Below are positions 32,922 to 44,502 of a DNA stretch of 64,000 bases, one piece after another. Position 1 is the first letter of the stretch. The number at the start of each line of letters is the position of its first letter. The DNA comes from Camillea tinctor (taxonomy: Eukaryota > Ascomycota > Sordariomycetes > Xylariales > Xylariaceae): the NCBI GenBank assembly GCA_022578605.1, contig MU394143.1, positions 1-64,000 on the forward strand, read 5' to 3'. The notes under the pieces are model-generated. The model searched no databases. It was not told the DNA's origin and saw only the letters and a list, made by a program, of their open reading frames with translations. A program made the position numbers and the translations under genes.

Positions 32922-33370
32922 ATGACACGCGCTCAGCAGACCATCTCCATCGGCCTCTTGGTCACTTCTGTATGTCACCCGTACAATATCCCTTTACTCT
33001 TTGTATTCAATAAACTATCCATAGCTAACTTGTGAAACCCCCTTTCCCCCAAAACTAGCTCTACCTCGCCCTCTACCTCCAGCTCATTCCTCTACCCGAG
33101 TTGGTTCAGACCGAGATTGTCCCTGTCGTACGTATTCTTGATTTCTTTATATGCAGATTACATACCGACGTGATCATGGCTTGTCAATGGACTGACCAAT
33201 CGACACAGCTCCCCTTTTGGGCTCTCGTTTCGTTCGGCGCATACCTCCTCTCTCGCTTGGGCTGGAACATCATGACCTTCAATGACGTGCCCGAGGCCCA
33301 CAAGGAGCTGATGGCCGAGATCGAGCTGGCTAAGACCGACCTGCGCACACTCGGTGTCGATGTCGATTAA
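32922..33370 (+). CDS. DPM3: Dolichol-phosphate mannosyltransferase subunit 3
   Basis: Three exons (32922-32969, 33059-33127, 33209-33370) give 92 residues, the usual DPM3 size. Introns are 89 and 81 bp with GTATGT and GTACGT donors, both in phase 0. Two N-terminal membrane helices are seen: TISIGLLVTSLYLALYL and LPFWALVSFGAYLLSRLGW. The conserved cytosolic coiled-coil tail follows: FNDVPEAHKELMAEIELAKT then DLRTLGVDVD. DPM3 tethers the catalytic subunit DPM1 to the ER membrane and so supports dolichol-phosphate-mannose synthesis for N-glycans, O-mannosylation and GPI anchors. The second exon lies across the loop between helices. Confidence 0.95.
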
Positions 33371-34033
33371 ACAAACCCCCCCTCTTGTACGCGCATAGAT
33401 AATGGGAATTTACTCCTTTTACCATCCACCCCCTGGAATTGCGGAATCTTTGTGAAGGTGGGAAAACCACAATCTAATAAACCCATTTCCTGACCAATAC
33501 AAGAAATGGGTTAGTTAAGAGTGCTGGGAAGAGGAAGAAGAATAAGAATAAGCAGGAGGTGTGATACGAAGTACCCATTTCGAGTTAATGGTGAAGAGAG
33601 TAAATGTCGGGCTGTACACGATGAAAGGGGGAGGAGAAGGGTGATTGATCGAAAGAACATGAGATGGAAACCCTAGCATGCACGCGCTCTTGTGTGCTAT
33701 ATGGGTAGCCTATAGGTGTAATACCTCTCCGAATATCGTTATAGTGTTGTTTGCCTCGGTTTATCGACCTACGGACACTGCTCTGCTCGTGATGACGTGC
33801 TTTCTAATTATGGTGATTTGCGCAGAAACGGTGGATTGAATATATCATGTAACCATCGAATGGACTCAATAATGTTCGCTCCACATAGCCTCGAGGGGCC
33901 CTTTGTCATTTCCATGTATTTACATAGCTCCCGTCATAGTATATATACCTTTGACTACTCCGTCATATATACACGCATGAACACCCAGCACGGCCGTGAT
34001 GAAAAAAAGAAAGCAAATAAAAGGAAGGGGTGA
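33371..34033. other. Convergent intergenic region
   Basis: It lies between DPM3 and the minus-strand nuclear protein gene. No gene seen. Confidence 0.6.
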
Positions 34034-36245
34034 TCACGTCCTCCCATCACCAACAACCAACGCTACAACTGTCCTTAGTGCCTCCATGGGATCCTTGCTC
34101 TCCCGGATCAGCTTGTCGAAGATCTCGGGTATGCTAGCGAGGCTCTTCTTCTCGTCGCGCCCGTGCCCTACAGCAATGAGTCGTTTATTAATAGTTCCCT
34201 TTTACTGAATAATATGCCTGGTAAGGGGGAGAGGGAGTAAAAAAAAAAAACCCCTAAAAAAACCCAGGGAGGGGGGAAAAGTAAAAGAACTTACATTTTG
34301 CTGGCGTACCAACGAGCAATCTGATTTTACTCCGCGCCTCCCCTGTCCAGTCGAACTCGATACGCCATTGCACTCGCGCGGTAGGTGCATCGTCTACGCT
34401 GTCTTCCTCTCCGCCCGATAACTCCAAGTCGAAGCTCGTCCTTCCCAGCTGCGGCAGCAGTTCTGTCCGGCTGAATCGCACCTCCTTCCTGTTCTCTTCA
34501 CCGTCGCCCTCGTCGTCACTATCCTCTTCTTCGTTACTAGCTGACCGGCCAGGTTTCCTTTTCCTCACTGTGCTCCCGTTTCCCTTCCGCAAAGCTCTCG
34601 CGCACGCAGCGATCCCCGCAGGAGTCCCCAGATCCCTCTCTACGGTACACCAGAAGCGTGCGCGCCGCGTCGCTAGGCGCACCCACTCGGCCATGGCCCA
34701 TGTCATAACGCTTACATTGCGTGTAAGCGCACTGTTTCCGCCGCTGCCGTTTTGTCGGGTGATTCTCTCGACGAACGGACCTAGCTCGGTGACGGCGGCG
34801 GGGTCGAGGCGTGGCACGCTGAGGGACGCGATGGCAAAGGTCTTGGTGTTGACTGTCATGTCTATCTTGGCACTGAACAGGCCTGGCGGCGCGGAAGACG
34901 AGACCGAGATTAGATGTCGCTGCATGAGCGGTAGGCGGTCTGACGGTTCTTCTTCTCCTTGGCCTTCGCGAGGCGCTGTGGTAACGGTTGAGGTGAATGT
35001 GAGGGGAGTAAAGACTTGGAGGTAGGGCAGCTCTTCCTCGGCAGTCATGGGGATGGGATAGTGCGATATAGGAGGTGAAGTTTCGCGCTTTTCTTCCACT
35101 TGGTTGGCAAATAAGGGCGGGAGGATAGGAAGGGCTTCACCAAAAGGGAGGAACGAGATGGGATTCAAAGCGGCTTCAAGCCACTCTTGCGTGGGATCCA
35201 GCGGCGCCTCCTTTTCTGGTGGGAGGGTATGTCGGCAGAGCACACTTAGCAGCCCGCTTTCGTCTTCGGACCCTGGTATATCTGAGGGGTTGCGTCTCTG
35301 TTGTATTCGGAACAGGCGACTGTTTTCACGATTGGCTATCTCGAGATCTACTTTTAATTGTGCCACTTCAGCAGTGAGCGCCTCTCGTAGCGCTTTCTTG
35401 CTAGCTAATGGGTCGCCCTCTTCGACACTGCGAGCGGGATGAGACTTTCGCTTTCTTTTTCGAGGCTTCGAGCTGTCTTTGGGTGGGATCTGAGCATCTT
35501 TGAATAAGAGGGTGCCTTTGATGTTCTCCTTTCCCGGCTCTGGTGGCCGTAGAGGCGGCTGTTTCAACGGTGAACTCTTCATCTTCTCTGCCAGAACACG
35601 ACTCCTCCGGGGGCGTTTAGAAGGTGTGTTGTGGATTCCAATAGGCGAGGAATTGATAGACGAGGGGTCTGAGATGCCTTTCTGGGTTGGTGTCGGAGGG
35701 AGTTCTGGCTCTTCTGGTTCAATGCGCGGAAGTACGCCAGGAGGGGGGGAGCGGCGCAACCCCCGGCGTGGCCTGAAGGGATTGATCAACTCCTCCTCTT
35801 CTGCTGAAGGTGGTGGCAGTGGCCTCGGCGACGGCTTATTTGGGGTTCTTCTTGGTTTTGATGCTAACCCCCCACCGGCGCGTCGGATTGGACTCTTAGG
35901 TGGTACGTTGGCTCCTACGGATACTAAGCGAGTCGCGTCGTGAGCACCCTCTTTCTCTTCCTCGGGGTCTCGGCCAGTCTCTGATTTCCCCTCCAATTGA
36001 GCTTCTAGCAGATCGGAGATGACGCCGTTGTCGTTGTCGCTGTTGGGGCTGCCGAGTTCGGAAGCAGCTGGAGCTGCATTGTGAGGGCGAGTTCGTTCCT
36101 CTAATTCGTTAGGATCTGATGTTTGCTGCTGTCCTGTAGATCTTCTTGGTGACCCTTCCGATGATGTAGAGCTATTCGGGCCACTACCTCCCGGAACGTT
36201 GGTTGAAGGCGATGTCTTCCGCCGCTTTGGCGCTGATGTTTCCAT
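34034..36245 (-). CDS. Large conserved nuclear coiled-coil protein, function unknown
   Basis: Two exons (34295-36245 and 34034-34167) give 694 residues. The 127-bp intron has donor GTAAGT and acceptor GTAG, and splits a Trp codon in PAKW. The N-terminal half is disordered, basic and Pro-rich, with NLS-like PKRRKT and PRKRKRKSH. Conserved islands are ELPPTPTQKGI, GIHNTPSKRPRRSRV and SSPLKQPPLRPPEPGKENI. A coiled coil follows (about residues 285-325: LREALTAEVAQLKVDLEIAN). The C-terminal globular part has SVMTWAMAEWVRLATRRARF and VQWRIEFDWTGEARSKI, ending DPMEALRTVVALVVGDG. TPTQ and KENI-type linear motifs before a coiled coil recall inner kinetochore proteins of the CENP-O/P type, but that is a guess. 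I do not recognise an enzyme. Confidence 0.75.
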
Positions 36246-37083
36246 TGCGTTGCCACGACAATGCTTTCTCTATGCAAGCATAACCCGCTTAACAAGTGTC
36301 TTTCCCTAAAAAATTGGTATAGAAAAAAAAAAGACCAAAAACAAATACAAAATATTAATAACTTCAGGGGTAGATATATATCTGTTGGGTGTATCTCGTT
36401 CTGGAGCAGAGCTTGAAGCAGAAGTGGAATGAGCAGCGTCCGAGTTGATGACGATATTTTCTAATGATAATTAGTTTCTAGACTAGACTCTCTATATAGC
36501 CTAATTCCGTGATACAACGGCTTCTTTATTAATATTTGGTTTGGTTTTGAACACTTACACCACGAGATGATCTCAATACACGCGTTTTGGTAGCGTTGAC
36601 GCGCCTACGCGAATGACCTGTCTGGCTGTACAACATGTGATGAAATCTCTTATCTTATCGGAAAACATCACGTGCACGGACCTCCCAGTCCACCCCAGAT
36701 AAAATGCTCCACTTTGTAATGCTTTTAGGTACAACCCTGATCCGATGACGTTTTTTTTTAAGCATGAAGATCCGCCGCTCATATGGAATCTCAGACTACC
36801 TAGGTACCTAGCCTAACACTACTAACCCAGGTTACCTAATCGAAGACTAAGAAAACTTAGACTAGTGCGCCAGTTTAATCCCGAGGTCGTCATCGACAAC
36901 ACCAAATCAATCAATTCCATGAACCGATAACATAGTTTACCTTTACCTACTCCTAGATAAAAATAAATACACGCATATTCGCATCCACATTCACACCACG
37001 CCCTCGAAACGAATTCGAGCAGCCTCTCCTTCTCCCTCTTTCTCTTTCCTTTCTTTTTCCTTTTCCTCTTTCTTCTTTTAATT
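36246..37083. other. Divergent promoter region
   Basis: A TACCTAGGTA palindrome lies at 36797. A near-continuous pyrimidine tract (about 37024-37078) ends five bases before the ATG of the OXLD1-like gene, the usual leader composition of strongly expressed fungal genes. Confidence 0.6.
36797..36806. repeat. TACCTAGGTA palindrome
   Basis: Perfect copy extended to TACCTAGGTACCTAG, in a divergent promoter. Confidence 0.8.
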
Positions 37084-37947
37084 ATGCCTCTCAACACGAA
37101 ACCTTTCTTGCGAGCCGCAAGATTACAATTACTCTCACGCCCTCCCCAGATCTGTCCGCGAGCTTACCTCTCCACCGGCGGGAAACTCCCCGGAGGCACG
37201 CCCGGAGAAGCTCAAATCCCTGAGCAGGCCATGCCGATAGGGCCTTATTACGAGTCCATCCTCATCAAGCCGCAGCCCATCCCCGACGTCAAGCCTGAGG
37301 AGCCCCCCACCTCATCTCCCAAGTCCCCCCGAGCCACCGTCAAGAAGACGCCTTCCAAGAAACAACAACCGACCCCTAAGCCATCACTATCCGACAAAAA
37401 TGCCTCCTCGACGGCCACAACCTCCGCCGAACCCGCAACCGCCCAGGAGAAAGCGCGCATCATATTCGGCTCCCGGCTCGCAGGCCCCGCTGAGCGCGCC
37501 GAGCGTCTCAACGCTATCCGTCAGCGTAGCAAGCTCGTCGCAGGTGTCTTGGTACCACCGCGGCCTGAGGAACCCGACAACTGCTGCATGAGCGGATGCG
37601 TCAACTGCGTGTGGGATAGGTTCCGGGACGAGATGGAGGAGTGGGTGTGGGCATCGGCAGCGGCAGAGCGGGCTCTCGCCGCCACCAAGACCAAGACCAA
37701 AACTACTACCACCACTACTACTGCGGATGCAGGAGCAGATGTACAAGCGGCGGCAAGTATCCAGCAGGATGGTATCGACAAGCATTGGGAGGCCGACTTA
37801 TTAAAGAAGGTTGATCGGCCCAAGATCGCCAAGGACCTCTGGGATGACGACTTATATAAAAATGTGCCTGTAGGCATTCGAGAATTCATGAAGCAGGAAA
37901 AGAGGCTTAAGGAAAAGCACGACAAAGAGGGTACTTTCGGTGCTTAA
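37084..37947 (+). CDS. Mitochondrial oxidoreductase-like (OXLD1 family) protein
   Basis: This is a single exon of 287 residues. The N-terminus MPLNTKPFLRAARLQLLSRP is basic, amphipathic and lacks acidic residues, as in a mitochondrial presequence. A Pro/Lys/Ser/Thr-rich linker follows (about 55-125). The conserved core at about 155-190 reads VPPRPEEPDNCCMSGCVNCV then WDRFRDEMEEW. This P-P-x-P-x-x-P-x-x-C-C-x-x-x-C-x-x-C-V-x-D signature is the oxidoreductase-like N-terminal domain (PF09791, human OXLD1). The Cys cluster could bind metal. A Thr/Lys run encoded by an ACC/AAG microsatellite (about 200-215) and a helical charged tail follow. In the fungal family these are small mitochondrial matrix proteins of unclear reaction. 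Confidence 0.8.
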   Translation: MPLNTKPFLRAARLQLLSRPPQICPRAYLSTGGKLPGGTPGEAQIPEQAMPIGPYYESILIKPQPIPDVKPEEPPTSSPKSPRATVKKTPSKKQQPTPKPSLSDKNASSTATTSAEPATAQEKARIIFGSRLAGPAERAERLNAIRQRSKLVAGVLVPPRPEEPDNCCMSGCVNCVWDRFRDEMEEWVWASAAAERALAATKTKTKTTTTTTTADAGADVQAAASIQQDGIDKHWEADLLKKVDRPKIAKDLWDDDLYKNVPVGIREFMKQEKRLKEKHDKEGTFGA

Positions 37948-38536
37948 ACGAATAACCTACCTGGGCCGACCTGTTGGAAGAATAAACAGACAATATGTAC
38001 AACTTATGTGACTATACCCTCACCGGTTGTAAGGGGGGAAAAGATATATTTACCGTTGTGACAAGAGGTTAGAGTAGAGTATAGGTACAGTAGCAATACA
38101 TCACAGGAAACAATACTGAGGTAGAACATAATAATATTACCTGCCTCCTCGTCACAGATTCGCTATATCGCCGTGTTACCTGAGTCGAGAAGACTGTTCC
38201 AATCTTTTAGGCCCATTACCGATTCTGAATCTTACAACCTAGTATTTCTTTAGCAGGCTGGACGGTTTTTAGTGCTCTCTTCTATATTCAAATGTATACC
38301 AAACCTCGAGATATGGAAATCCCTGTCAAATTGTGGTTTTTGGGGGGTCTTCTTCTTATTCTTGTCTATTCTTTAGTATCTGGCAGGCATGGGTAGAATA
38401 GGATGGTTCTCCAATGCATCGAGTGATCACGCCGTCTATCGAGACTTAACTTTTACCTTGTCTCTCTTGAGATCGTACCCAGCTATAAATTACACCCTCC
38501 TACTGACTCACTCATCTCTCGCTTAGGTATATCTTA
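37948..38536. other. Convergent intergenic region
   Basis: It lies between two 3' ends. No gene recognised. Confidence 0.6.
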
Positions 38537-39700
38537 CTACGAAGACGAGCTGTTCTTGATCTGCTGTCTCGCCAACTCGTCGTGCTGATCTATGTCTGTC
38601 GCCTCCCAAGGATAGCAAATCCACACATCACCGACTGTTCTCGCAGCCAGATATCTCGACTCCTCCATCATGTCGGTGGGTAAGGTGCCCTTTTTCGCCT
38701 TGTCCTTGTTCTAATTGCATCATCATTATCATCATTAGTAGCAGTTCATTCGAACATCATCTTTTCTGCCAACCACGGATCCAAGAAAAGGAGGCGGAGG
38801 GAGTTTGGGGGGGGGGGGGGAGGGAGGACGTACGTGCAGGACAAAGATGGAGAACTGTGTCTTCTCGCCTTGGCGGCCCAGCTTCTGGCACGCAGCCTCG
38901 ACGTCCTTCTCTAGCTCCTTGACAGCGTACTCGAGGGTGGTTCGGGTATCGTCAACCTCGTCAACGATGAGGATGCGCTTGCCGACGAGGTTCTCCATCT
39001 CGCCTAGGCTGGTAAGGTCGAGCCACTGGGTACGGGTGACCTTGGTACCGATCTTGTCGACAGCGCCGTCAGCGGGGTTGGACACGGGCAACTCCTCGTA
39101 GAGCGAGAGGCCGATGGCCTGGATGGGGATGTTGGGGCTGCCAGGTTGCTTGAGGAAGGACCGTAGGATTCGTGCGGGCACGTAGCCGCCACCACCGATG
39201 GCGATCATGAGCTGCGGCTTAAAGGAGGCTAGCATCTTGGGTGCTGCCTCCTGGCACAGTTTGTGGACCTGTTTCACATGTCTAATTTAGAATGAAGGTT
39301 CTATTACGCGTATACAGGCAAGCGTATAGGGCGCGCGTGTGTATGTCACAAGTATCTGTGTCTTGTGTGCTGTTCGTTGTGTTCTCGTGTCTGGGTCTGT
39401 GACTGGATCTAGGTATCGCAAAGATGGTGTTGTGGTGTTATAGTGTTATACGGGTAGAATGTTAAGGTAAAACATCAAAATGTATAATTAAATAATACCT
39501 ACCTAGGTAGGTAGGTAATTATAATAGCAATAATAAAAAGAAAGAAAGAAATAAAGAAATAAAAACAAGAAGGAGGGGAGGGGTAATAACAGAAGAGTTG
39601 TTTGGAAATGTTCCAGAATCGCGGGGCATTTCTTGTGCACGCAAGTCAACCATGGATTGGAACTTACATCGTTGTAAGTGACGTAGAGCTTCTCCACCAT
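38537..39700 (-). CDS. XPT1: Xanthine/guanine phosphoribosyltransferase
   Basis: Three exons (39668-39700, 38834-39268, 38537-38710) give 213 residues. The first encodes only MVEKLYVTYND. Intron 1 is unusually long (399 bp); intron 2 is 123 bp. The protein follows the yeast Xpt1/Hpt1 pattern: VHKLCQEAAPKML, LMIAIGGGGYVPARILRSFL, IPIQAIGLSLYEELPV and TRTQWLDLTS. The PRPP-binding loop is ILIVDEVDDTRTTLEYAVKE, and the end has SIFVLHNKDKAKKGTLP and CYPWEATDID. The IPIQAIGLSLYEEL and CYPWEA stretches are nearer to yeast Xpt1 than Hpt1. It converts xanthine (and probably guanine) plus PRPP to the nucleotide in purine salvage. Reading through intron 2 gives a spurious Pro-rich tail. Confidence 0.92.
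39500..39509. repeat. TACCTAGGTA palindrome
   Basis: Perfect copy inside the long first intron of XPT1, followed by two more GGTA steps (GGTAGGTAGGTA). Confidence 0.8.
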
Positions 39701-41907
39701 CTTGACGGATTTATCGATGTATGATTGTATGTTTTTCTCAACCCAAAACTTGTAGGATGATGCTGGAAGAAAATGAATGAGAAAAATATAATAGAGGAAA
39801 AGAAAGAAGAATAAAGAAGAATAAATAGAAGATGGTGGAAAGATAATAATATGCGAAGATCACGGAGCTAAAGAAAAAAAAAATCGACAAGAAGAATTCA
39901 AACTCCGGTAAGTTTAGTATGTATTAATTCTTAAAAACTGGGGGAAGTTAAAAAAGAAAAAGAAAAAGAAAAAATTGAAAAGAAATTTATTGCAGCTAAG
40001 CTACTTGCTAGTTAGTAAGATCCTAAGTTTTTTTTTTCTTTTATTCTCTTACAGCAAGGGTGAATGAAAGAAGGGAACGGGGAGATAGACAGAGAAAAGA
40101 GAAGAAAAAACAACAAAAAGAAACAAGGTCAAAAAAGAAAAAGAAAGAAAGGAAAGAAAAAAACTCTAACTAACGGTTTGGCCTGTATATGGACCTTCTA
40201 AACCTGAAAGAGCAAAAAGAAAAGAAAGAAGAAAAAAAAGAAAGAAATTTAGTGGGGTACCACCGATATTAGGTGAATGGTAGACGCCGGGTCCCGGGGC
40301 GTACCGCATCTACGCTGCCTACCGAACAAATGCAAATGCAAAATGTACCCAGGTAGCACTGTCAAATCCACATCCTTCATGCATTAGCGCTCCTACCTTC
40401 GTTCGTTAAGAGCGCCTGCAACTAGGTACCTTGTGTCCATCTATGACAGATGCCCTGCGATTTAAAAATCAATTAGTGGAGGGGGAGGGGGAAGGAGGGG
40501 TTGTTACATTGCAGAATTTTACCCCACCACTTGTCCCATTGCCTTAAATAGGCAAGTCCTTTTAAACACGGTAACTTGGCGCTGTTTTTTCTCTTTTCTT
40601 TTTACTTACTTCTTTTTTCTCCTTTAGTCATCTTTGCATTTTGTATACCTTTAACATGTATCACCTAGATATATATACTTATTCTACACTAGCTCTTAAG
40701 GAGAACGGGTAACAGAAGTAAATTGATTTAAAGACCCCTCTCCTCTTTTCAAGAAAAAAGTATTAAAACCCACATTTTAACTATGTAGTATAAGCTAGGT
40801 TTTATATACTTCTTCTGTATATATTAACCTTGACTCTCCCACTATCTCCCTAAACCAGCTATTGGATATCAAGTTCTAGGCAATAAAATGGATATAGCAT
40901 GTAGCTTACGAACTTAGGAGACCCTTCTCATACTTACATATGTAATATCTATCCAATTTTTTCAAGGGACAGGCAATCTAGAAAGCTTGCAAGCCAGGTA
41001 TGTTTACGATGCACTATATGTATATGTATACTCACATGCCTACCAGTAATAACACAAGAAAGTCTCTCCATAATAGGTAACCTACGTCAACGAGTTAAAC
41101 ATATATGAGCTTTTATGGCATCACAGGGATTCTCAGTAACTAAGAGTTATAATAGAGAAAATGGCATGTCATCTATAAATTCGTAACCAGTATACTATTT
41201 TAACTGGCAAAAGAACCTCAAAGGAACTGTATGGCATTGACAGCACTATTAAACCCCACAAGGGCTACCAAACATTATGCGAGAACTTCTGTCTTTCCAT
41301 CAAACAGCCTACCAATATATTTGGCTCCTACTTCTTATTATGTAAGTTTACGAAACCATGGAGTGACCTCGCACAATTGGGGATATTGAGTGACTATACA
41401 GGGACGAAACTAGAGCATCTACGATGCCAAACCTATTTAGGCCTTGGATGGGATACCGGGCAAGCAAAGCTGGCTAAAACTAGAATACCCTCGTTCATAA
41501 TTTGGTATTTCAGAAAATGACTTTAGGACATTTGGTACACACTGCGGAGCAATGAAGTAAACCTAAGCTGTTACCGTGGGTTGAGGAGGGGGGATAGTGA
41601 TGTTAAGTTATGTCGCTATCTAGGTGCTCTTAGATGATATTCTAAGCGGCCCATACTTAACCCTCTCTAATCGGACTCAAGCTCAGGAGTCATCCAGACC
41701 GATATTACTTCGACAGGCTCCAGGATACCAACGCCGTTGACAGCTCGCAAAAGAGCAGAGGTTTGTAATGGACTGTCGTTTGGATCTCACAATCACTAAC
41801 ATAGTAGTTTCATTAATAGAACCTTGATTAGGAGACATGATTAAGTATTTATCACCACATATTCTAAGCCCCGTTAGTCACGAAGACGGAGACTTAGTGA
41901 GTAATCC
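39701..41907. other. Long gene-free region between XPT1 and the Zn2Cys6 gene
   Basis: The first 550 bp (39770-40260) are strongly purine-rich on the plus strand (repeated AAAGAAAG), i.e. a pyrimidine-rich promoter for XPT1. The remainder is moderately AT-rich with frequent stops in all frames. I see no gene, tRNA or transposon terminus. Confidence 0.5.
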
Positions 41908-44502
41908 CTATTCCATCAACCCTAGAAACCCACCGCCAAAGAAATCTTCCATACTCGGAAATGCGAGCTGCCCGGTTAATTCAAACCTCGGGTAGGCGGT
42001 ATCGGGATCTGTCGGCCGCGCCGACGACAAGGGCAGCGACTCAGGGGTAGTGCACGCCGTTGAATGGTTGTGATGGTAGCGGAGGCCACCTTGGGAGCCC
42101 TCTTCCCTAGCCCCAGCTCCAGCCTCCCTCAGGACGGTGTCGCTCTCTGGGCCGTGCCCGGCGGGCTTCCAGGGCGCTACCGCCGGGCGCCCCGACGACG
42201 ACGCATTGATCCGAGCCTCTACCTTGTCTCTTGCGAGCTTGCAGTACTTGAACGACCAGGCCTTGCCTGGCGACTCTGTAATCCACCGATCGAGGCGCGT
42301 GATGAGGTCGAGAGTGACGTGGTCGGGCACTCGCGACCGTGATGCGTCCAGGTGCGCCAGCATCAGCGCACAATACCCGATGCAGAGGCAGAAGCACGTC
42401 GGTACCCCGTCCATTAAGAACCGTGGCATCTCGAGGAAGGTCTGTAGAACGAGCTTGGCGTGACCGCATGCGACGATACGTAGGCGGTCTACGCCCCTAG
42501 CCTCCCCTGCCTCCCCTGCCTCCCCGCCATCATCACCGTCATTAGAGACGTCGGCGGTCGTAGGAGATAGAAACGCCGTGGATTCTAAGCCGTGGCCAGT
42601 CTCCTCGAGCGATCTAATGGCAAGGATTAGGTAGGCGGCGTGGTAACCGATCCTCAGCATTGCGGATGTTGGAAGCGCTGCGTAACCCTCGCTCTCTCTC
42701 TTTAGTAAAAAGGGTAACGATCTTTGGGGATATGATCCTAGCGCGCGCACGCGCATGAGACTTACCTAGCAGGTAGTTCCACTTCTGTCTCCACGAGAGG
42801 AATTCCTCGCACTCATCGCTGTCGTCGAGATAGGAACGCCGCGACAGCTTCTGATGAAGCGCAGAATAGAGCATTATCTCGGCGACGATCATGCCGTCTT
42901 GCATAGTTGAGCGGTAGAAATTAAGCAGAATATTACACTGGTTGACGTACGACGTAGGGATGATCGATGGCCTCCCCGTTGTAGCCGCCCAGCTATTCCA
43001 ATGTCAGATAGGTATGTATTGCGCCTATGGTGTGAAAGATGAGGCACATACTGGAGGTGATGTAGGCATATAGTTGACCACAGGTGCATTGCACTATAAT
43101 CGTCGGCTGTGGGATGGCTATGTTTAATGTTATTGACAATCTTTGAGAAGCTGATACTGAGCATAGCCTGTTGAGCGCAGTACCCGCTCAGCAACCAGCT
43201 GTCGATATATTCAACCCCATACTACGAGAAATGATTAGTGGTTAGGGGACTCCTAGGAAAGAGAAATCGTGTTCCGAGTACTCTTACTTGGCTTGGTGTG
43301 TTAGCATTGTTGCTCATAATCAGAATGGCGTTGATTTCGTCCAGACTGAGTGGGCTCCCAAGCAGAGCCTGTCCCAGAGCAATTCGGATCTGCTCGTATA
43401 TTTGCCGGTGCTCCGTCGTTCCGCATATGTCCGGCCGGTATACAATTCCGACTAGACAGCATACACTATACAGCAGCGCAGACGCCTTGTGGGTGTCATT
43501 TCTCTGGATTAGGTCCTCGCCGGAGCAAACAAGGAGCATGTGGCTTTGGTATCGGAGGAACCTTCGTGAGGAGGTGAACAGTTAGCCGATACCTAGGAAG
43601 AGACAGTCGCGAGAATAACATGCATATTTCATACTGCCCAAACCCGAGTATAAGTAGACTTACAGTTGTATTAGCTCTGCTGCTGTCTGTTCGTCGAGAA
43701 GTTGCAGTTGGACAAGATCTAAATTGATATGCCCAAGTAGTTTTCTATACCCTCTATGGGCCTGTTCATTGATTTCCCTCAGTACGACAACCGGAGCAGT
43801 ATTAGTGCCCTTGTCGGCTGGGTTTGAGAAATACTCGGGAGAAGCATGGTCGTCGACTAGAGTTGGCGTCCCTCGTTCATCACTACGAGTTGAAACATTC
43901 TTACTGGGGCTGGAACTGATATCAGAGGGATTTCCTTGGGAGGCTAGCCTCTTGATCATGTCCTTGATCTCTTGCAAAGAGTCTTCATGGCGCTGAAGTC
44001 TAGGGAACGTATGAGCGCTGAGGCAAAGTGATCTCTGAGGCACTACAGTCTGCTTCGATTTTATGACTTACCTCTCCTCGACGTTGAGGCTTGGCGGGGA
44101 TGTATGGGAGGGAATCCCGTCTGCCCGGAGAGAACAATCGATTCTTGAGTTATGTGAGGCATAATTAGTCACTAAAGTGCATTTGTGGAGATTTATGCGT
44201 ACGAACCTCAAAGTCTGGCATCTGTGACAACCCGTAGCTCCAGGTTCGTACTCACATCGACACTTGAGTTTTTGGCAAGAAAGACACGAAAATGCGCGAC
44301 GACGCCGTTTCGACACGGGTCCAATGTCAGTCCCATCCCTGTGACTGGGACGCTTTGCTGCCGTCTTCAAATTTTGCTGGGAGCATAGGTTGGTACTAGA
44401 TGAGGAAGACTCTACCGCGGCTAATACATCTGGGGCAGCATCTATGTCCCCTTGTGCATTCCGCTCGGCGTATTTAGAGCGAGCCGTCTTAGGAGACCTC
44501 AT
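41908..44502 (-). CDS. Zn2Cys6 transcription factor with fungal middle-homology domain
   Basis: Seven exons (44207-44502, 44072-44143, 43664-43999, 43288-43561, 43052-43221, 42766-42992, 41908-42677) give 714 residues with introns of 59-102 bp. The DNA-binding domain spans the first intron: after joining, the Cys spacing is C-x2-C-x6-C-x8-C-x2-C-x6-C (CLSCQKLKCRC, CHRCQTL, then RIDC), the canonical binuclear cluster, which validates that splice. A coiled dimerisation segment RHEDSLQEIKDMIKRLASQ follows. The regulatory domain includes LLVCSGEDLIQRNDTHKASA, WLLSGYCAQQAMLSISFSKI, and WNYLLGALPTSAMLRIGYHA across the last intron. The C-terminus is disordered and ends in an aromatic/acidic stretch (MEDFFGGGFLGL), a possible activation domain. 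Target genes are unknown; no metabolic cluster adjoins it. Confidence 0.85.

Noticed and set aside
38735..38833. Pro-rich C-terminus of XPT1 in the unspliced frame
   Set aside because: This is read-through of intron 2; splicing to 38710 restores the conserved CYPWEA end.
42738..42765. 28-bp intron in the Zn2Cys6 gene
   Set aside because: It closes the frame but is too short for a fungal intron; using the CAG acceptor at 42678-42680 gives an 88-bp intron with a good branch site and a more natural protein.
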